NCBI GenBank assembly: GCA_028753945.1
Contig: JAPNXP010000001.1
Location: 12,018,501-12,082,500 of the forward strand
Length of the DNA stretch: 64,000 nucleotides
Direction: 5' to 3'
Origin: Hexactinellida sp. DTS-2022
Lineage: Eukaryota; Porifera; Hexactinellida
The translations under genes and the position numbers were made by a program. The notes under the pieces were generated by a model. It searched no databases. It had not been told where the DNA came from and saw nothing but the letters and a program-made list of their open reading frames with translations. Numbering within the stretch: position 1 is the stretch's first letter; each line of letters starts with the position of its first letter. Shown piece by piece: positions 22,839-34,387 of the stretch.

Positions 22839-23300
22839 TAATACAAGCAGTACCTTCAACTTATATCCTTTATATTAATTCAACAGTCAATTACAAATTA
22901 AAATTGTTAAAATGTCTTCCAAGTAATAATTATTCAGTACCTGGGGTCAATTTAATTGATTATTTTTGGACAGTTTGTTGGTTTGTTGTTTCAATTAATA
23001 TTACCAAAACACTGGGAAGTTCAAGGCAATAATTCTGATAGAAAAACCGATGATTCGCTCGTAAGCATTCTGAAAACTCACGAGGGTCGCTATAAATTAA
23101 AAACTTATAATACCAATAGGAATATATGAAATTGCATGTGTCTGAAATAAAAGCTGCTCTATCATAGTTTGTGGATGAGTCTTCCCCAGAACAATGGTTT
23201 ACAACCTGTGACGAAAATGTGGGACTAAAACAGGGGTAATTGACTAAACACTGGTATGGTAATTCTATCGTTTCTAGAGGTATTTTCTTGAAGAATAACA
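22839..23300. other. Intergenic
   Basis: A 116-codon minus frame at 22960-23310 has no recognisable domain and reaches into a MITE; not called. Confidence 0.3.
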
Positions 23301-23472
23301 TAACAGTCAACTATCGTTATAACGAAGTGGTTGGGACAAGTAAATACCTTCGTTATATACGGATATTCGTATAAGCGGATAATAATTAAGCTTTAGTGCT
23401 CGGGGAAAATCTCCATACAGTTATAAGCGGGTATTTCGTTACTCCGTCGGCCGTATTCGTTAGAACTGTAGT
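23301..23472. mobile_element. Pogo-like MITE
   Basis: ACAGTCAACTATCGTTATAA at the left and CGTATTCGTTAGAACTGTAG at the right are imperfect inverted ends; the interior has internal CGTTATATACGG-type repeats. Confidence 0.5.
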
Positions 23473-23680
23473 TGTACTTAAAAATGCAAATTGATAAGGA
23501 AACTCTTAAGTTAAAATAAATGCTCTAATACCTGGATTTAGCATTAAAAATCTCGAGCAACGGGGTTTTCAATATACCTGGAGGTATGACAAATATTGAA
23601 TAGTGTCAATAAAAAGGAACGAAATCCCTACTCCCTTAAGGTTACTGTTTCGTGATCATGAACTAGTTATTTTAATAACA

Positions 23681-23750
23681 AGCTGCTCGTCCGCTACGCG
23701 TTCTTACATCTTACGCTCGGTCTGCGGCCCTCGCTTGTATTTCATGCGTA
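23681..23750. repeat. GC-rich hairpin repeat, copy 1
   Basis: AACAAGCTGCTCGTCCGCTA then CGCGTTCTTAC and a CTGCGGCCCTCGCTTG tail; copies at 39457-39530 and, shorter, 39888-39950. Looks like the end of a dispersed element family. Confidence 0.55.
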
Positions 23751-24640
23751 TACACTTCAATTTACATGCCAAATTCATTTAAATAGTTCTACAGTAATAA
23801 CTTCCACCGAAAGGACTTTACAACATATAGGTAGTCCGTATCAATGTTGTGGAACAGATGATCCCAACTAGTGTTGTAAGGTCGGGAAATTTCCTAGGAA
23901 ATTTCCAAAAAATTGCCAAATTTCCGGAAAATTTTACATGAAAAATTATTATATATACCCTAGTTTTTTTAATTTTGATAAACCATATCTATGATGTAGA
24001 GTTGTTACTGTGCGCTTGTTATTTTTCCTCATGACAGTCTAACTCAAGTAGCACAAAAATTTTGGCAATTTCAAATAAAGTTCCTAATCATAATTTGAAA
24101 TATGTAATCTTTCCAGAAATTTCCATAGAAAACAAATTTTTGGAAATTTTACAACACTAAGATTTCCAACCTTTTTGAGCTGTGGGCTTCCTAAGTTGTT
24201 TATATAAATCTTGTGAACCCCAGCTTTAGATTTTATATTAGGACGAAGTAATTCAATAGGATTTTTGAATACGTATTTATGCTCATTTTCGCAGACTGGA
24301 TAATACTGGCTCACGTGTCTAGTACATCAAATCCAAGTATGGAAATAACCACCACTGGAAATCCCATTTATCTTCTCGTAGCCCTAAGTTTGCATTGTTG
24401 ACTCAGGTTGGGATAGTTATTGTACTGATTGGTAAACATTTGATGTCAAATGGACACAATGGAATGCTAGAAATATATGGCTAGACTGAGAGAACACAAA
24501 TAACTGATTGGATGTATGAGTTTGGTATCGATCAGTTAATTTAAAGTCTCAGTTAGGCAATCTGTAATGCACACTCAACGATTGATAGAGACACTAAAAT
24601 CAATTTATACTACATAATTGAATGCTAGCTTCCGCTGAAA
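23751..24640. other. Repeat-derived intergenic sequence
   Basis: 24480-24640 resembles the interior of the Helitron at 41455-42207 (AACACAAATAACTGATTGGA, CTCAGTTAGGCAATCT, AATTGATAGAGACA). The rest is AT-rich. Confidence 0.4.
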
Positions 24641-25100
24641 AACTATTCGATCCTGAGGCAGCAATACCTTGCCTCAAAATCCGAAATGCGGCATTCCGCA
24701 AACTGCGTTAAAATTTAAGAAAAATAAATTCATACAAAATATCATTTATTAAGTTGCTTAAAATCACTTCTCTATTTAATGATACAGGTATTGTGACTAT
24801 TACTACGGTAATCTCTTAATACGTACACAAAGGACATTCTAAATGTGTTCTCCTTGTCCGAAATTCGTATTAACCGTTGATATTATATTGAAAACTCTTT
24901 AAAAATGGGGCTGAATTGTTTGCTTTTTAACCTATTAACCGTGTTCGACTGTTCGTACTAACGAGGTTTTTCTGTATTATGGATTTGGGAATGCATTTGT
25001 AGAATTTATAATCCAGCCCATAATTCAAATATGTATGCTCCGGCAATGTAGTATGAATGTTCCCACATTGCTCACTGCTCAGTAGTGTAGGAATAAATTT
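24641..25100. repeat. Dispersed repeat ending in a pogo-type terminus
   Basis: Homologous to 49290-50330: CAGCAATACCTTGCCTCA near the start, TTCGTACTAACGAGGTTTTT near 24950, then ATCCAGCCCATAATTC. The other copy has about 600 extra bases inserted at 49550-50150. Confidence 0.6.
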
Positions 25101-25951
25101 TTGTAATTTTAGTCATTTTAGTAATAATTTATTATAAAAATGGTAATAGATCAATATCTGGCTATCAAAGGGTAATTTGTTCTGGGAGGCAAGCCCTCCA
25201 GACTCCCCTTACCGTCGCTCGTTTTACTAGCTCCATACCCCTCCAAATTTGGGCCCCCCCTGAGTCGAAGGGCTGTATCCGTCCCTGTTTTTGTCATATC
25301 CATGGATATTGTGGATAGGGGAATTCCATGTCAAGTCAACCAGTCATTTCACCACTATCAATCGATTTGTCTGTAAATTGCTGTGTAACAAGCTACAAGC
25401 AAGTCTATACTTTCCTAAAAATTTTAGACTAATCGGTTGAGTGGTTTTTGATTTATGACGTCACAGATTTTCATTTTTTTGTTGATTATCCAAACATTTT
25501 TCAAAATGTTGAAGCACCATCTCACTTCAAACTCGTATAACTTTTGATATAATTATCCAATTCTTTAAAAAATTGCTATACTTATGTTTTTATATATGGA
25601 GAATTCAAATCAGATGGATATATTAAGTTATCAGTTGTTTTTATTAGTGAAAATTAGAACTGAAACCAATACCGGAAGTAGAACCGGAACCATGACGTAG
25701 CAAAAATGTATATTTTCGGATCTCTTTTATTTTTTGGTAATTTATTGTATGTAGTCTTAAGTCATTGTGTAGAAAATTTCATTATGGTTTCCATATCTTC
25801 CCATTGAGTTATTCACATTTTTGTCCTCTAAACGCTATTTATGTGATACTACAACTTATTAATGTTCTTTATAAAAATAGAATACTGGCTAGAACCTTAC
25901 TCTATTTCTATCATATTGATAAATATTTCATTTTTAAATAATTATTATCAC

Positions 25952-26134
25952 CAGTGTATTATACAGCCATTTGTAAATACGCTCCTAATCCTGGTCTGAT
26001 GCAATTTCATACGCCTAAATCACAAATTATTGTTACCGTATAGGAGAGGATTCCAAAGTTTCGCGCTCCTAAATTCCAATTTTCCAAAAATCATACTCCA
26101 AAAGGAGCGTCTCGCGCTCCTGGATAATTCCTTG
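25952..26134. mobile_element. hAT MITE of the CTCCTGGATAA family, copy in the left arm
   Basis: 183 bp flanked by the 8-bp duplication ATTATCAC (25944-25951, 26135-26142). It contains GCGCTCCTAAATTCC and ends CGCGCTCCTGGATAATTCC. It is absent from the right arm. Related copies: 30954-31166 and 43834-44026. Confidence 0.8.
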
Positions 26135-26452
26135 ATTATCACTCATTCCAACAGCATTATACAATTGATATACGTATGTATCAGAAATTTGTGGTTTGTG
26201 GTATGTTTGACCTCCGATACACTACACATGTTAATTAAGTGCATTAGTATTGTTGCAATGTATAATTGGAATGCAATTGATTAAACAAATGAACTGTGAA
26301 CTTACTTACGTTAACTAATAGTCGTTGTCACACTGTTATTTGGGCCTACTTAATACCAATGTACGTATTTGTTATTTACATTATTATTCAAATAATTAAG
26401 ATTGCTTATAATTCATGATTTGATAATTGTCTTTGATGTAATATTCATATAT

Positions 26453-26742
26453 ACAGTACCCCCTGCTAATCTTAACATAGGTGTTCCGATTCAACTAAAA
26501 TCTCTTCCGATTAGTGAATTCCTTCCGGGTAGGGATGTAATACATTTTCTATAGGCATCTATAAAATGAGACCCCAATAATCCGACCCACTCTATTTAAT
26601 CCATACAAATCATATAGTACACTACATGATACTTATTTTTGTATAATTTCAATGTATTATATATACAAATATTTATGATTTACCCTCTTTTATATGAAAA
26701 ATATTCTGGTATCTCCTGTTCGGACTAGCGAGGGTATACTGA
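26453..26742. mobile_element. Pogo-like MITE inside the long-TIR element
   Basis: ACAGTACCCCCTGCTAATC at the left and CGGACTAGCGAGGGTATACT at the right are imperfect inverted ends. Confidence 0.55.
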
Positions 26743-26819
26743 ATTTCCAAATGGATTACGTAAGTTTATATATTTACAATTTAATCTCTTGCTACTTTTG
26801 AAAATCAGTAATTAGCTTC

Positions 26820-27000
26820 ATGTCCATAGATGAGATTTTGAACTTCCTTGCACGTTTTGAAGAAGTTTTTGGAGTGGATATATAGCCTATTACATCATTT
26901 TGAGGGACATAACAAAAGTCTTCTTTGAGTGCCAATAGAAACTATTTTCAGAACGCCCTGGTCCTTTTGGATGCATAAAGCGGACTTCTATATCACCTTC
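26820..27000 (-). pseudogene. Trace of a transposon-linked protein C-terminus
   Basis: On the minus strand one frame reads EGDIEVRFMHPKGPGRSENS and then FYW; a second, shifted frame reads CYVPQNDVIGYISTP. This order (GD-x-x-V-x-FMHPxGP, then C-x-VP and I-x-x-P) resembles a C-terminal region found in many uncharacterised invertebrate proteins linked to mobile elements. Broken by a frame change; low certainty. Confidence 0.35.
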
Positions 27001-29069
27001 CTTAGACTTCTTTAATCACACAAATATACCAATCTTTGTCATACATACATGCGACATAATTACCTATAGTTAAGTATGGCAGCTGTGTAGAATATTTAGA
27101 GTTTGTCACACAATTTCATTTAAATTCATATGTTATTGTGTAATCTAATTGGTCACTAATTCGCTTTCCTCCTATAAATTTTGCACTTATTGGAGTGTAT
27201 TTATGGTAAGTACGTGTCACTGGTATAGTTTTGATGTTATCATATCTAAAACATAATTAAGTGTACTACAACATAATCTAAGAGCTCTATATTAAACATT
27301 TGAATAAGTGATAATATATTACCTTCTTTTGGTCGCTGTAAACTTGCTCGGGCGGTAACTCTTTTTACTGTACCTCCAATGTCATCACAAGTTAATTTTC
27401 AGTGGGAGGTAACAAAAAAAATTGATTTCAAAATTCAGATTCGAAGTGATGCAAATAAATAGAATCAATAGATAATAATCAAGTTTCACAACTTTTATGC
27501 TGTAATATTAACTTCACAACTCAAGTTTAATAAATTGCATTCTTATTAAACATAGCAACAATACTAATGCATTTTAATTTACATGGTAGTGTATCGGAGG
27601 TCAAACATACCACAAACCACAAATTTCTGATACATACGTATATCAATTGTATAATGCTGTTGGAATGAGTGATAAATTGATAATAATTATTTAAAAATGA
27701 AATATTTATCAATATGATAGAAATAGAGTAAGTTTCTAGCCAGTATTCTATTTTTATAAAGAACATTAATAAGTTGTAGTATCACATAAATAGCGTTTAG
27801 AGGACAAAAATGTGAATAACTCAATGGGAAGATATGGAAACCATAATGAAATTTTCTACACAATGACTTAAGACTACATACAATAAATTACCAAAAAATA
27901 AAAGAGATCCGAAAATATACATTTTTGCTACGTCATGGTTCCGGTTCTACTTCCGGTATTGGTTTCAGTTCTAATTTTCACTAATAAAAACAACTGATAA
28001 CTTAATATATCCATCTGATTTGAATTCTCCATATATAAAAACATAAGTATAGCAATTTTTTAAAGCATTGGATAATTATATCAAAAGTTATACGAGTTTG
28101 AAGTGAGATGGTGCTTCAACATTTTGAAAAATGTTTGGATAATCAACAAAAAAATGAAAATCTGTGACGTCATAAATCAAAAACCACTCAACCGATTAGT
28201 CTAAAATTTTTAGGAAAGTATAGACTTGCTTGTAGCTTGTTACACAGCAATTTACAGACAAATCGATTGATAGTGGTGAAATGACTGGTTGACTTGACAT
28301 GGAATTCCCCGATATCCATTTCAAATTTAACTTCGAAAATATTTCAAACCAGGGTTCTAAAAAATGAGTGTGAAAATTGAGTAGCCTTAGTTTTTTTTGT
28401 CCTACCCCCAATTGGTTTACACACCTAATTAATTTCATCTAATAAATTTATTTAATAGCTATATTATTCCAAAAGAAGGTGATTTTTACCTTTAGTGACG
28501 TCAAAAAGTTCAAAATAGTAACCGAATCGAATTTTTCTTTCACATTTGGAAACCTTGCATATCAAAGTATATTTGGGAATGCTACAAGAAATGTGGACTT
28601 TGTTATAATTCCTGAGATTGACCTGTCTATCTCCTGAATTTTTTCACGTCACTCCTGAATGTTTACTTTGGCATTTCGTTTATCCTACTTGCTATACTTT
28701 TAGCTCATTAATTAGCCATAAAAGAGACAATGAAATTCCAAAAAATTAGTCGCGATGGGCTCTCAAAAAGCTAGGATTTGTTATCGAACCCAATAATCTA
28801 GCAGAAGCCATCAATAATGACCCAGAAAGAGATGTTTTGAGGCTGATAGCGATATTGGCGAACTTTGATTATATAGTACAACATTCAGTTGATAAATAAT
28901 AAATATTTAATAAATTATAGGACCTAAATCTTCTGGTTATTTTGTTGATATATGGTGTTATAAATATATCAATATTCAATGGATATCCATGGATATCCAC
29001 AAAAAATGGTCTGAATATGGATATGGATATGGATCGATTTTTCATCTCCACGGCAAGCCTGGGATCAAC

Positions 29070-30617
29070 AAAACTTAATTTTGCAGTGAAGAAATACACA
29101 CAAACTGACCCACGTCAGATGGCTGCGACAAATGCTTTGATAGATCTATTATCAGGAGATTTGTTCCCTTTATCACTCATAGAAAGTTGTTTTTTCAAAC
29201 GTTTTGCTAGCATTTTAAATTCACGCTACGTTGTACCATCACGAAAACACCTATCAACGAAACTTCTGACAGAAAAGCAACATATTATTGAAAACAGAAT
29301 GAAGGAACTGCTAGAATAGGTTGATAGTGTACCCATTACAGTAGATCTTTGGTCTAATCGTCTAATGAAGTGGTTTCTAGGTATAACCTGCCATTTTATT
29401 TTCGATTGGTCATTACGTTCACTAATTTTGGGATGTAATCGTTTTCGAGGGGAACATAATGCGGTAAATATAGCACAGAATTATGAAGAATTAATATCGT
29501 TTTACAAATTCAAAGGGAATGTAACACATATAGTAACAGATAATGCTTCAAATATGCTGAAACATAGCCTATTACCAGGTTTTGATGTGTTAATAGCTGA
29601 TGAATTGGATTCCGAACCTTCAGATGAAGAAGATGAGGGATATATTCAGTCAGTGGATCTAACTAATTCTCTCATCTATTTCCCAGAAAATGATTATTGT
29701 TTTATTCATACTCTTCAAGTCAACGCAAAAGATGGATTTAAACAAGCAGGAATGATCAATAAAGTACTTGCGAAGACTGCGAATATTGTGTCCTATGTTC
29801 GGAGATCGATACATGCTAATGATATATTAGAAGGGGAAAATAGGCTGCAAGCAAAGGTGGTGACTAGGTGGAACAAAGAATTGAAAAGTATTCGTTCCCT
29901 TCTGAATATTCCAGAAGAGAAATTAGGGCTTTTGGCTTGTCCACAACTTAGTGTATATGAGCGTAGTCTTCTTAAAGATCTTGTAGAAATATTTACTCCC
30001 TTTGAAGAAACAACAGACTTCACACAGAAACAAAATTCTGTTTTGAACAAAAGTTTTATTATTCCTGACATTAGAGGACTTCGAAAAGCAATTGAAATGA
30101 TTAATGTAAAGTATACTCAGAGATGAAGAGTACTCTACAGAACTCACTTAATCGTAGAATGGAAATTTACGAACAGCGTGAACATTATATTTATGCAGCA
30201 ATTCTGGATCCAAAGTTTAAGTTTGATTGGTGTACTGGAAGTGAGTTATCAAGGATTGAAGCCAGATTTAGAACTTTGATTTCTGACCCACTTATCAGTG
30301 ATTCTTCCCATTCTCCGACCCCAAAGAGGAGAAGACTTTTAAGCTATATGTCCAGTTCTACTTCTACAACAGCTAATACACTGGCAGAAATCGGAGAACT
30401 ATACAAATATCTATCTCACCCCCGTCTCTCGGAAGATGATGATCCTCTGGCATATTGGAATTTACACCAAACCGCATTACCAACATTAGCTAAATTGGCT
30501 CAGCATTATTTATCTGTCCCAGCCTCCTCCACACCTGTAGAGAGATTACTTAGTATCGCAGGGAAATTATTCAGGCCAGATAGATGTTCATTGTCTGATG
30601 AAGTTTTCAAAAGTTAA
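29070..30617 (+). pseudogene. hAT (ZBED-type) transposase, broken
   Basis: Consecutive parts of one hAT transposase: 29070-29317 (DPRQMAATNALIDLL and after), 29318-30124 (VPITVDLWS, VTDNASNMLK, a CFIHTLQVNAKDG block and VVTRWNKELKSIRSLL), and 30126-30617 with the dimerisation domain (DPLAYWNL, YLSVPASSTPVERLLSIAGK). The N-terminal BED zinc finger is missing; its place is taken by the end of a nonautonomous hAT copy. In-frame stops at about 29317 and 30123 inactivate it. hAT transposases cut and paste elements with 8-bp duplications, matching many MITEs here, though I cannot show this copy mobilised them. Confidence 0.85.
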
Positions 30618-30775
30618 TCATGATCAAATGCAATACGCACCTATGATAAATTTATTAACATTAGTTGTTTGCTTAGGTTAGATAATATGTTTTGTTTGTG
30701 TGGGATAACCAATTAAATAATAAACTTCAGACATTCTGAATCATAGCAAAGTCTTAGTACGTAATTGTCTAGTAA

Positions 30776-30892
30776 TTTGTAATAGTAATAGTAAAAGTAA
30801 TAATAATAGTAATATATTACATATAATAATAATGTAATTGTAATACAAATAGTAATAGAACGAAATATTAGTAATAGTAATAGTAATATATT
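30776..30892. repeat. TAATAG-rich simple repeat
   Basis: Irregular runs of AGTAATAGTAATAATAATAG, about 115 bases. Confidence 0.7.
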
Positions 30893-30953
30893 ACATTTCA
30901 GAGTAATTGACCCATCGTTATTCGCGGCACTAATGAAAAGAGAGGGTTCTACC

Positions 30954-31166
30954 CAGGGTGTTATCCAGGCGTGCTGGGCCGCCTAAAGGAGCGTAATTTG
31001 GCAGGATATTTATCTAGGCGTACAAAAATCGATTATAGGCCTACAATATCGAGAGTTGCTCACACATAGACTTAATACAAGATGACTAATCTAGGCGTAC
31101 AAAATGAAAACTGACGAGCTCTAACAAATCTAGGAGCGGGGTAATTTTTTCCTGGATGAAAGCTTG
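30954..31166. mobile_element. hAT MITE of the CTCCTGGATAA family, older copy
   Basis: Starts CAGGGTGTTATCCAGG and carries GGAGCGTAATTTGGC and CTAGGCGTACAAAA blocks as in 43834-44026. Flanks GTTCTACC and ATTGTACC agree at six of eight positions, as expected for an old duplication. Confidence 0.55.
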
Positions 31167-31330
31167 ATTGTACCTCCATTAACACATTAAGCAAACTGTA
31201 CTACGAATTAGTACTGTACGTGATGAGGTGAGAACTAATAAGAATGGGCCTAAAAGAATACTCTCGACAACCTCCACACAGACATACTAGCCTGTCTGTA
31301 TAGAATAGGATTCATAAAACGTATAATCCG

Positions 31331-32185
31331 TTATTATGTATAATACCTGAAATTTTCAGGTGTTATGTATAGTAACTGATTCAATCAAGGCATTATACAT
31401 AATGCCTGAAAATTTCAGAGATTATGCATAATAACTAATAGTTTGCCTCGGCTTTTAGAAATATTATCTGAAATGGAACAGCATAAGGAATGGTGAGAAA
31501 GTGTATATTTGCAACTACAATGAATGGATAACAAAGATAGTTGGCTTCCCACTTTTAGACATACTTATAAGGATTTAATGAAAAAAGAAGCAAAATTGTA
31601 CTATTAGAGGTAAAGGTTGTTGACAATGTGACTATCCCTATCCCTTCTGAAGACAGAGGTCGCACAGAACCCCGAAACCTGATAAGTATCGTGACAGATA
31701 TAAGTGACAATGACATGTACACTATAGCCGTAAAGTCGGTTATTTCGAAGTATTCACGCAATGAGTTTGACTTGTGTGCCACATCCCTCTCACCATGGGT
31801 GACTTATCTACTGAAACAGTGATTTATATCCGGAAAGCTGTTCAGTAGAAATCCAACTGTGGTGGACAGGGATTCGTGAATGCACCTGTACTGGGCAAAG
31901 AGGTGTAAAACCAATAGATGTCGGTGTTTCAAAGCACGTTTGATGTGTAATTCCAGATGTCATTCTAGACTTTCTTGCTTCAACAAAAACTCTTGTTGTT
32001 TTTGATAAACCTTTGAAGATGAGACTAGTAATATGTCCATCAAAGATATATATATATATACAATATTTATCGGTTTATTTATCATATTTACCATAAATTA
32101 ATTAACGATACCAGTTGAATAGTTAATATGTCTAAAAGCCGAGGCAAACTTTCAGTTATTTTGTATAATTCCTGAGATTTTCAGC
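31331..32185 (+). mobile_element. Inverted-repeat element with a dead KRBA2/SCAND3-like gene tail
   Basis: The left zone (31413-31459) and right zone (32131-32178) are inverted copies: AGTTTGCCTCGGCTTTTAGA faces TCTAAAAGCCGAGGCAAACT. The left end also carries palindromes of TATGTATAATACCTGAAAAT. Inside, on the plus strand, 31624-31818 reads VTIPIPSEDRGRTEPRNLIS and KYSRNEFDLC. Then, in shifted frames, come GGQGFVNAP near 31863 and RCKTNRCRCFKARLMCNSRC ending near 31990. This order (IP-x-x-DRG-x-x-xPRN, YSRN-x-F-x-x-C, GGQGF, cysteine-rich CxC tail) is that of rve-integrase proteins related to KRBA2/SCAND3. Frame breaks show it is dead; the integrase core is absent. Confidence 0.6.
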
Positions 32186-32189
32186 CATT

Positions 32190-32855
32190 ATTCCCTGTGT
32201 GTCTCTGTACACATATTCTCACCAATTTATCCGAGAGATTATTCCTAGAGGTGAAGGGATTTGAGTTTTGCTACCTTCTTGTCTCACTCTGGAAAGTTCC
32301 TCAAATATTTTCATTACAGATACTGATGCTCATTGTCAGTGGCGGCGCGAGACCAAAATGAGAGATGGGGCTGGCCGGGGCAAGGGACATTTGAGATGGG
32401 GCAAATTTTTAACTATAAAACAACTATCAAAAAATATAGGTAGACACACAATAGTGCTAGTACTATATGAGCCCCATGAAAACCATGAAAACCAATACAA
32501 ACGTAATCCATGCTACAAAATTGGGTTAAAAAAGCGTTCTATTAAGAAGACGAGCGAAAAAACTTCAAAAGCGCCCAAATAAATTATAAGCTATTGATAA
32601 GGTTTGCCCCACCAGTGGTGGGGCAAGCCGAAGGCCAGGTGGGGCATTTGCCCCACCTTGCCCCAGCGTGGCGCCGCCTCTGCTCATTGTGTCTGTGTCT
32701 ATTCTTTTGGAGGTGAGTTGATACACAGATTCGGGAAAGAAGGGGAAAAGAGAGGTGATTTCGTAAAGCCACGTGGAATAACATTTGATGTTGAAGGGAG
32801 AATTATAGTTGTTTCTTCTAATCCCGAATATTGTATTCATTATTCAGTATTTTGA
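32190..32855 (+). pseudogene. Truncated NHL-repeat gene copy split by a MITE
   Basis: 32190-32336 and 32683-32855 match the last part of NHL gene B (from CCTGTGTGTCTCTGTACACA to the stop), covering roughly the last two blades. An in-frame TGA replaces a codon near 32250, the first two thirds of the gene are absent, and a 346-bp hAT MITE splits it. Its 3' flank (32856-33150) is homologous to the flanks of genes A and B. Wording at GTGTCTGTGTCTATTCTTTT is closer to B than to A. Confidence 0.85.
32337..32682. mobile_element. hAT MITE inserted in the NHL pseudogene
   Basis: Ends CAGTGGCGGCGCGAGACC and, inverted, CAGAGGCGGCGCCACGCTGG, flanked by the perfect 8-bp duplication CTCATTGT (32329-32336, 32683-32690). 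Genes A and B show the intact empty site. 346 bp; interior has a 104-codon frame without a recognised domain. Confidence 0.92.
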
Positions 32856-33225
32856 ATTCTGACGCTTACTATTTAGAATTGTTAAATTTTAACTTCTATT
32901 TATTCGCATTCCCTACTTTTGTTCTTTTTCATATTATTTCTCCTACAAATCATCTGAAGTGACTACTTTTTCCTTTTAATTGTTTCTTGATTCTCTAATT
33001 ATTGTACGTATATTCTCAAATTAATGTGAGTAATTGTAGGGTGTCATAATTTGCAACATTTCATGATATATGAAATGCCAGCTCAGTGGAATATGCCTTC
33101 TCAAATAATATTTCTCGTTTTTTTTCCTTTCTGACACGTCAATAGTTAGCAATTTAATCACACATTACACATATCTTTCTTTGTTTATACATTAACTACA
33201 GTTATTCAAAGTTGGGATAGTCAAC

Positions 33226-33285
33226 TACAGTAGAACTTCGTTAATACAAACACGACCTGTTCGTATTACCGAGATTCTACTGTAT
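33226..33285. mobile_element. 60-bp pogo-like mini-element
   Basis: TACAGTAGAACTTCGTTAAT faces ATTACCGAGATTCTACTGTA, so almost the whole element is two terminal repeats. Confidence 0.65.
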
Positions 33286-34304
33286 CATATACAGAATGTT
33301 GTTTGCTGAGTGAGACTAGATTCATTCAAAAACAATATTTTTAACTTGTTTATTACTTTGAATTATGATCAGTTAATTAGTTCCACACATTCTGATAATT
33401 GGATGTAAGGTACATACGAGACTTAACAATTGTTCACGTAATGAATGGCTGATACCTACAAAAACTCGATAGGAGCAATACAAATTATATTATTGAATAT
33501 TTAATTAGAAAAATATGGATTTATCTCTGAATATTCATGATATAAACCAAATTCGATGTAACATTAAATCAAACTCGCCATAACATTAGATCAGATTGCT
33601 TACTTTATTATATGATAATTATTTGTCTATTGTACTACAAACTGTATACAACTAATAACGTACATTGGTAAAATATTGGAATAATAGTGATTTATGATAC
33701 ATACAAACAATTTATCTCATAAATAATGATTAAAATGAATTCTTTTATCTATATGTTTTTTTTGCTATAAAGTCTTGTTCTTTACAGTATTGAATAAATA
33801 TAGTTAGACCTAGCATGATTACTAAAATATACACTGCCACTTGTTATTTAATCTATAAATTTTTATTCCTAGAGAAGTCTCAAATTAGAATGTTGAACAG
33901 GACAATATACGTAGAACAATATATTAGAGTCTACTGATGTGGATCACAAATTTTAGGGAAGACGAATAATTTTCAAAGATCAAGTAAGAAACAATTGATA
34001 TAGAACCGCACAATATATCGATAATAAACCCCGCATAATATCTTGACTTATGAGTTAATATATTCAGACGATTACAATCCGATATTGTGCAATTTAGCTG
34101 GTTATACGTGGGCTTAATTTGAATACGTTATTGCTAGCAAATTTTCCGCATTCAATCTATCATATAAGAATTTTTCCCAATTATGGTCATTATTGTAGAA
34201 TACTTATTTTCTAAGTTCATCATGCGATAGTCCGCAAATTAATAATTGAGTAAGATTTCTGAGATTTTATTACATCAGGAGATGTAATCATAGTTCTGTA
34301 AAAT
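33286..34304. other. Intergenic upstream of the LBP/BPI gene
   Basis: Strongly AT-rich; no gene or repeat recognised. Confidence 0.4.
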
Positions 34305-34313
34305 TATATATAA
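34305..34313 (+). promoter_or_regulatory. TATA box of the LBP/BPI gene
   Basis: TATATATAA lies 83 bases before the ATG at 34388, leaving room for a leader of about 50 bases. Confidence 0.45.
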
Positions 34314-34387
34314 CTTTACTTTTTGCATGGAACCAACACTCACATCATTTCTTCTATCTCGAGTATCTTCTTTACTTTAGAAATAAA

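Larger units (their letters stand above)
25318..28310. mobile_element. 3.0-kb element with long terminal inverted repeats and 4-bp duplication
   Basis: It starts GGGGAATTCCATGTCAAGTC and ends with the reverse complement, flanked by GATA on both sides (25314-25317 and 28311-28314). The complete hAT copy at 21215 shows the empty site. The arms (25318-26287 and 27525-28310) are close inverted copies, about 780 bases each once a 183-bp MITE in the left arm is removed. The centre holds another MITE and a weak coding trace at 26820-27000. Superfamily not assigned; long TIRs with a 4-bp duplication fit several DNA transposon groups. Confidence 0.85.
25288..29061. mobile_element. Second GATATCCA hAT copy, interrupted
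   Basis: 25288-25317 and 28311-29061 together match 21274-22069 of the complete copy. The left terminus is missing. The copy is split by the 3.0-kb long-TIR element at 25318-28310. Its right end CCACGGCAAGCCTG directly abuts the hAT transposase remnant at 29070. Confidence 0.8.

Noticed and set aside
29793-30147. Minus-strand frames opposite the hAT transposase
   Set aside because: Shadows of the plus-strand transposase remnant.
32268-32582. 104-codon frame starting in the NHL pseudogene
   Set aside because: It joins NHL sequence to the interior of an inserted MITE, so it is an artefact of the insertion.
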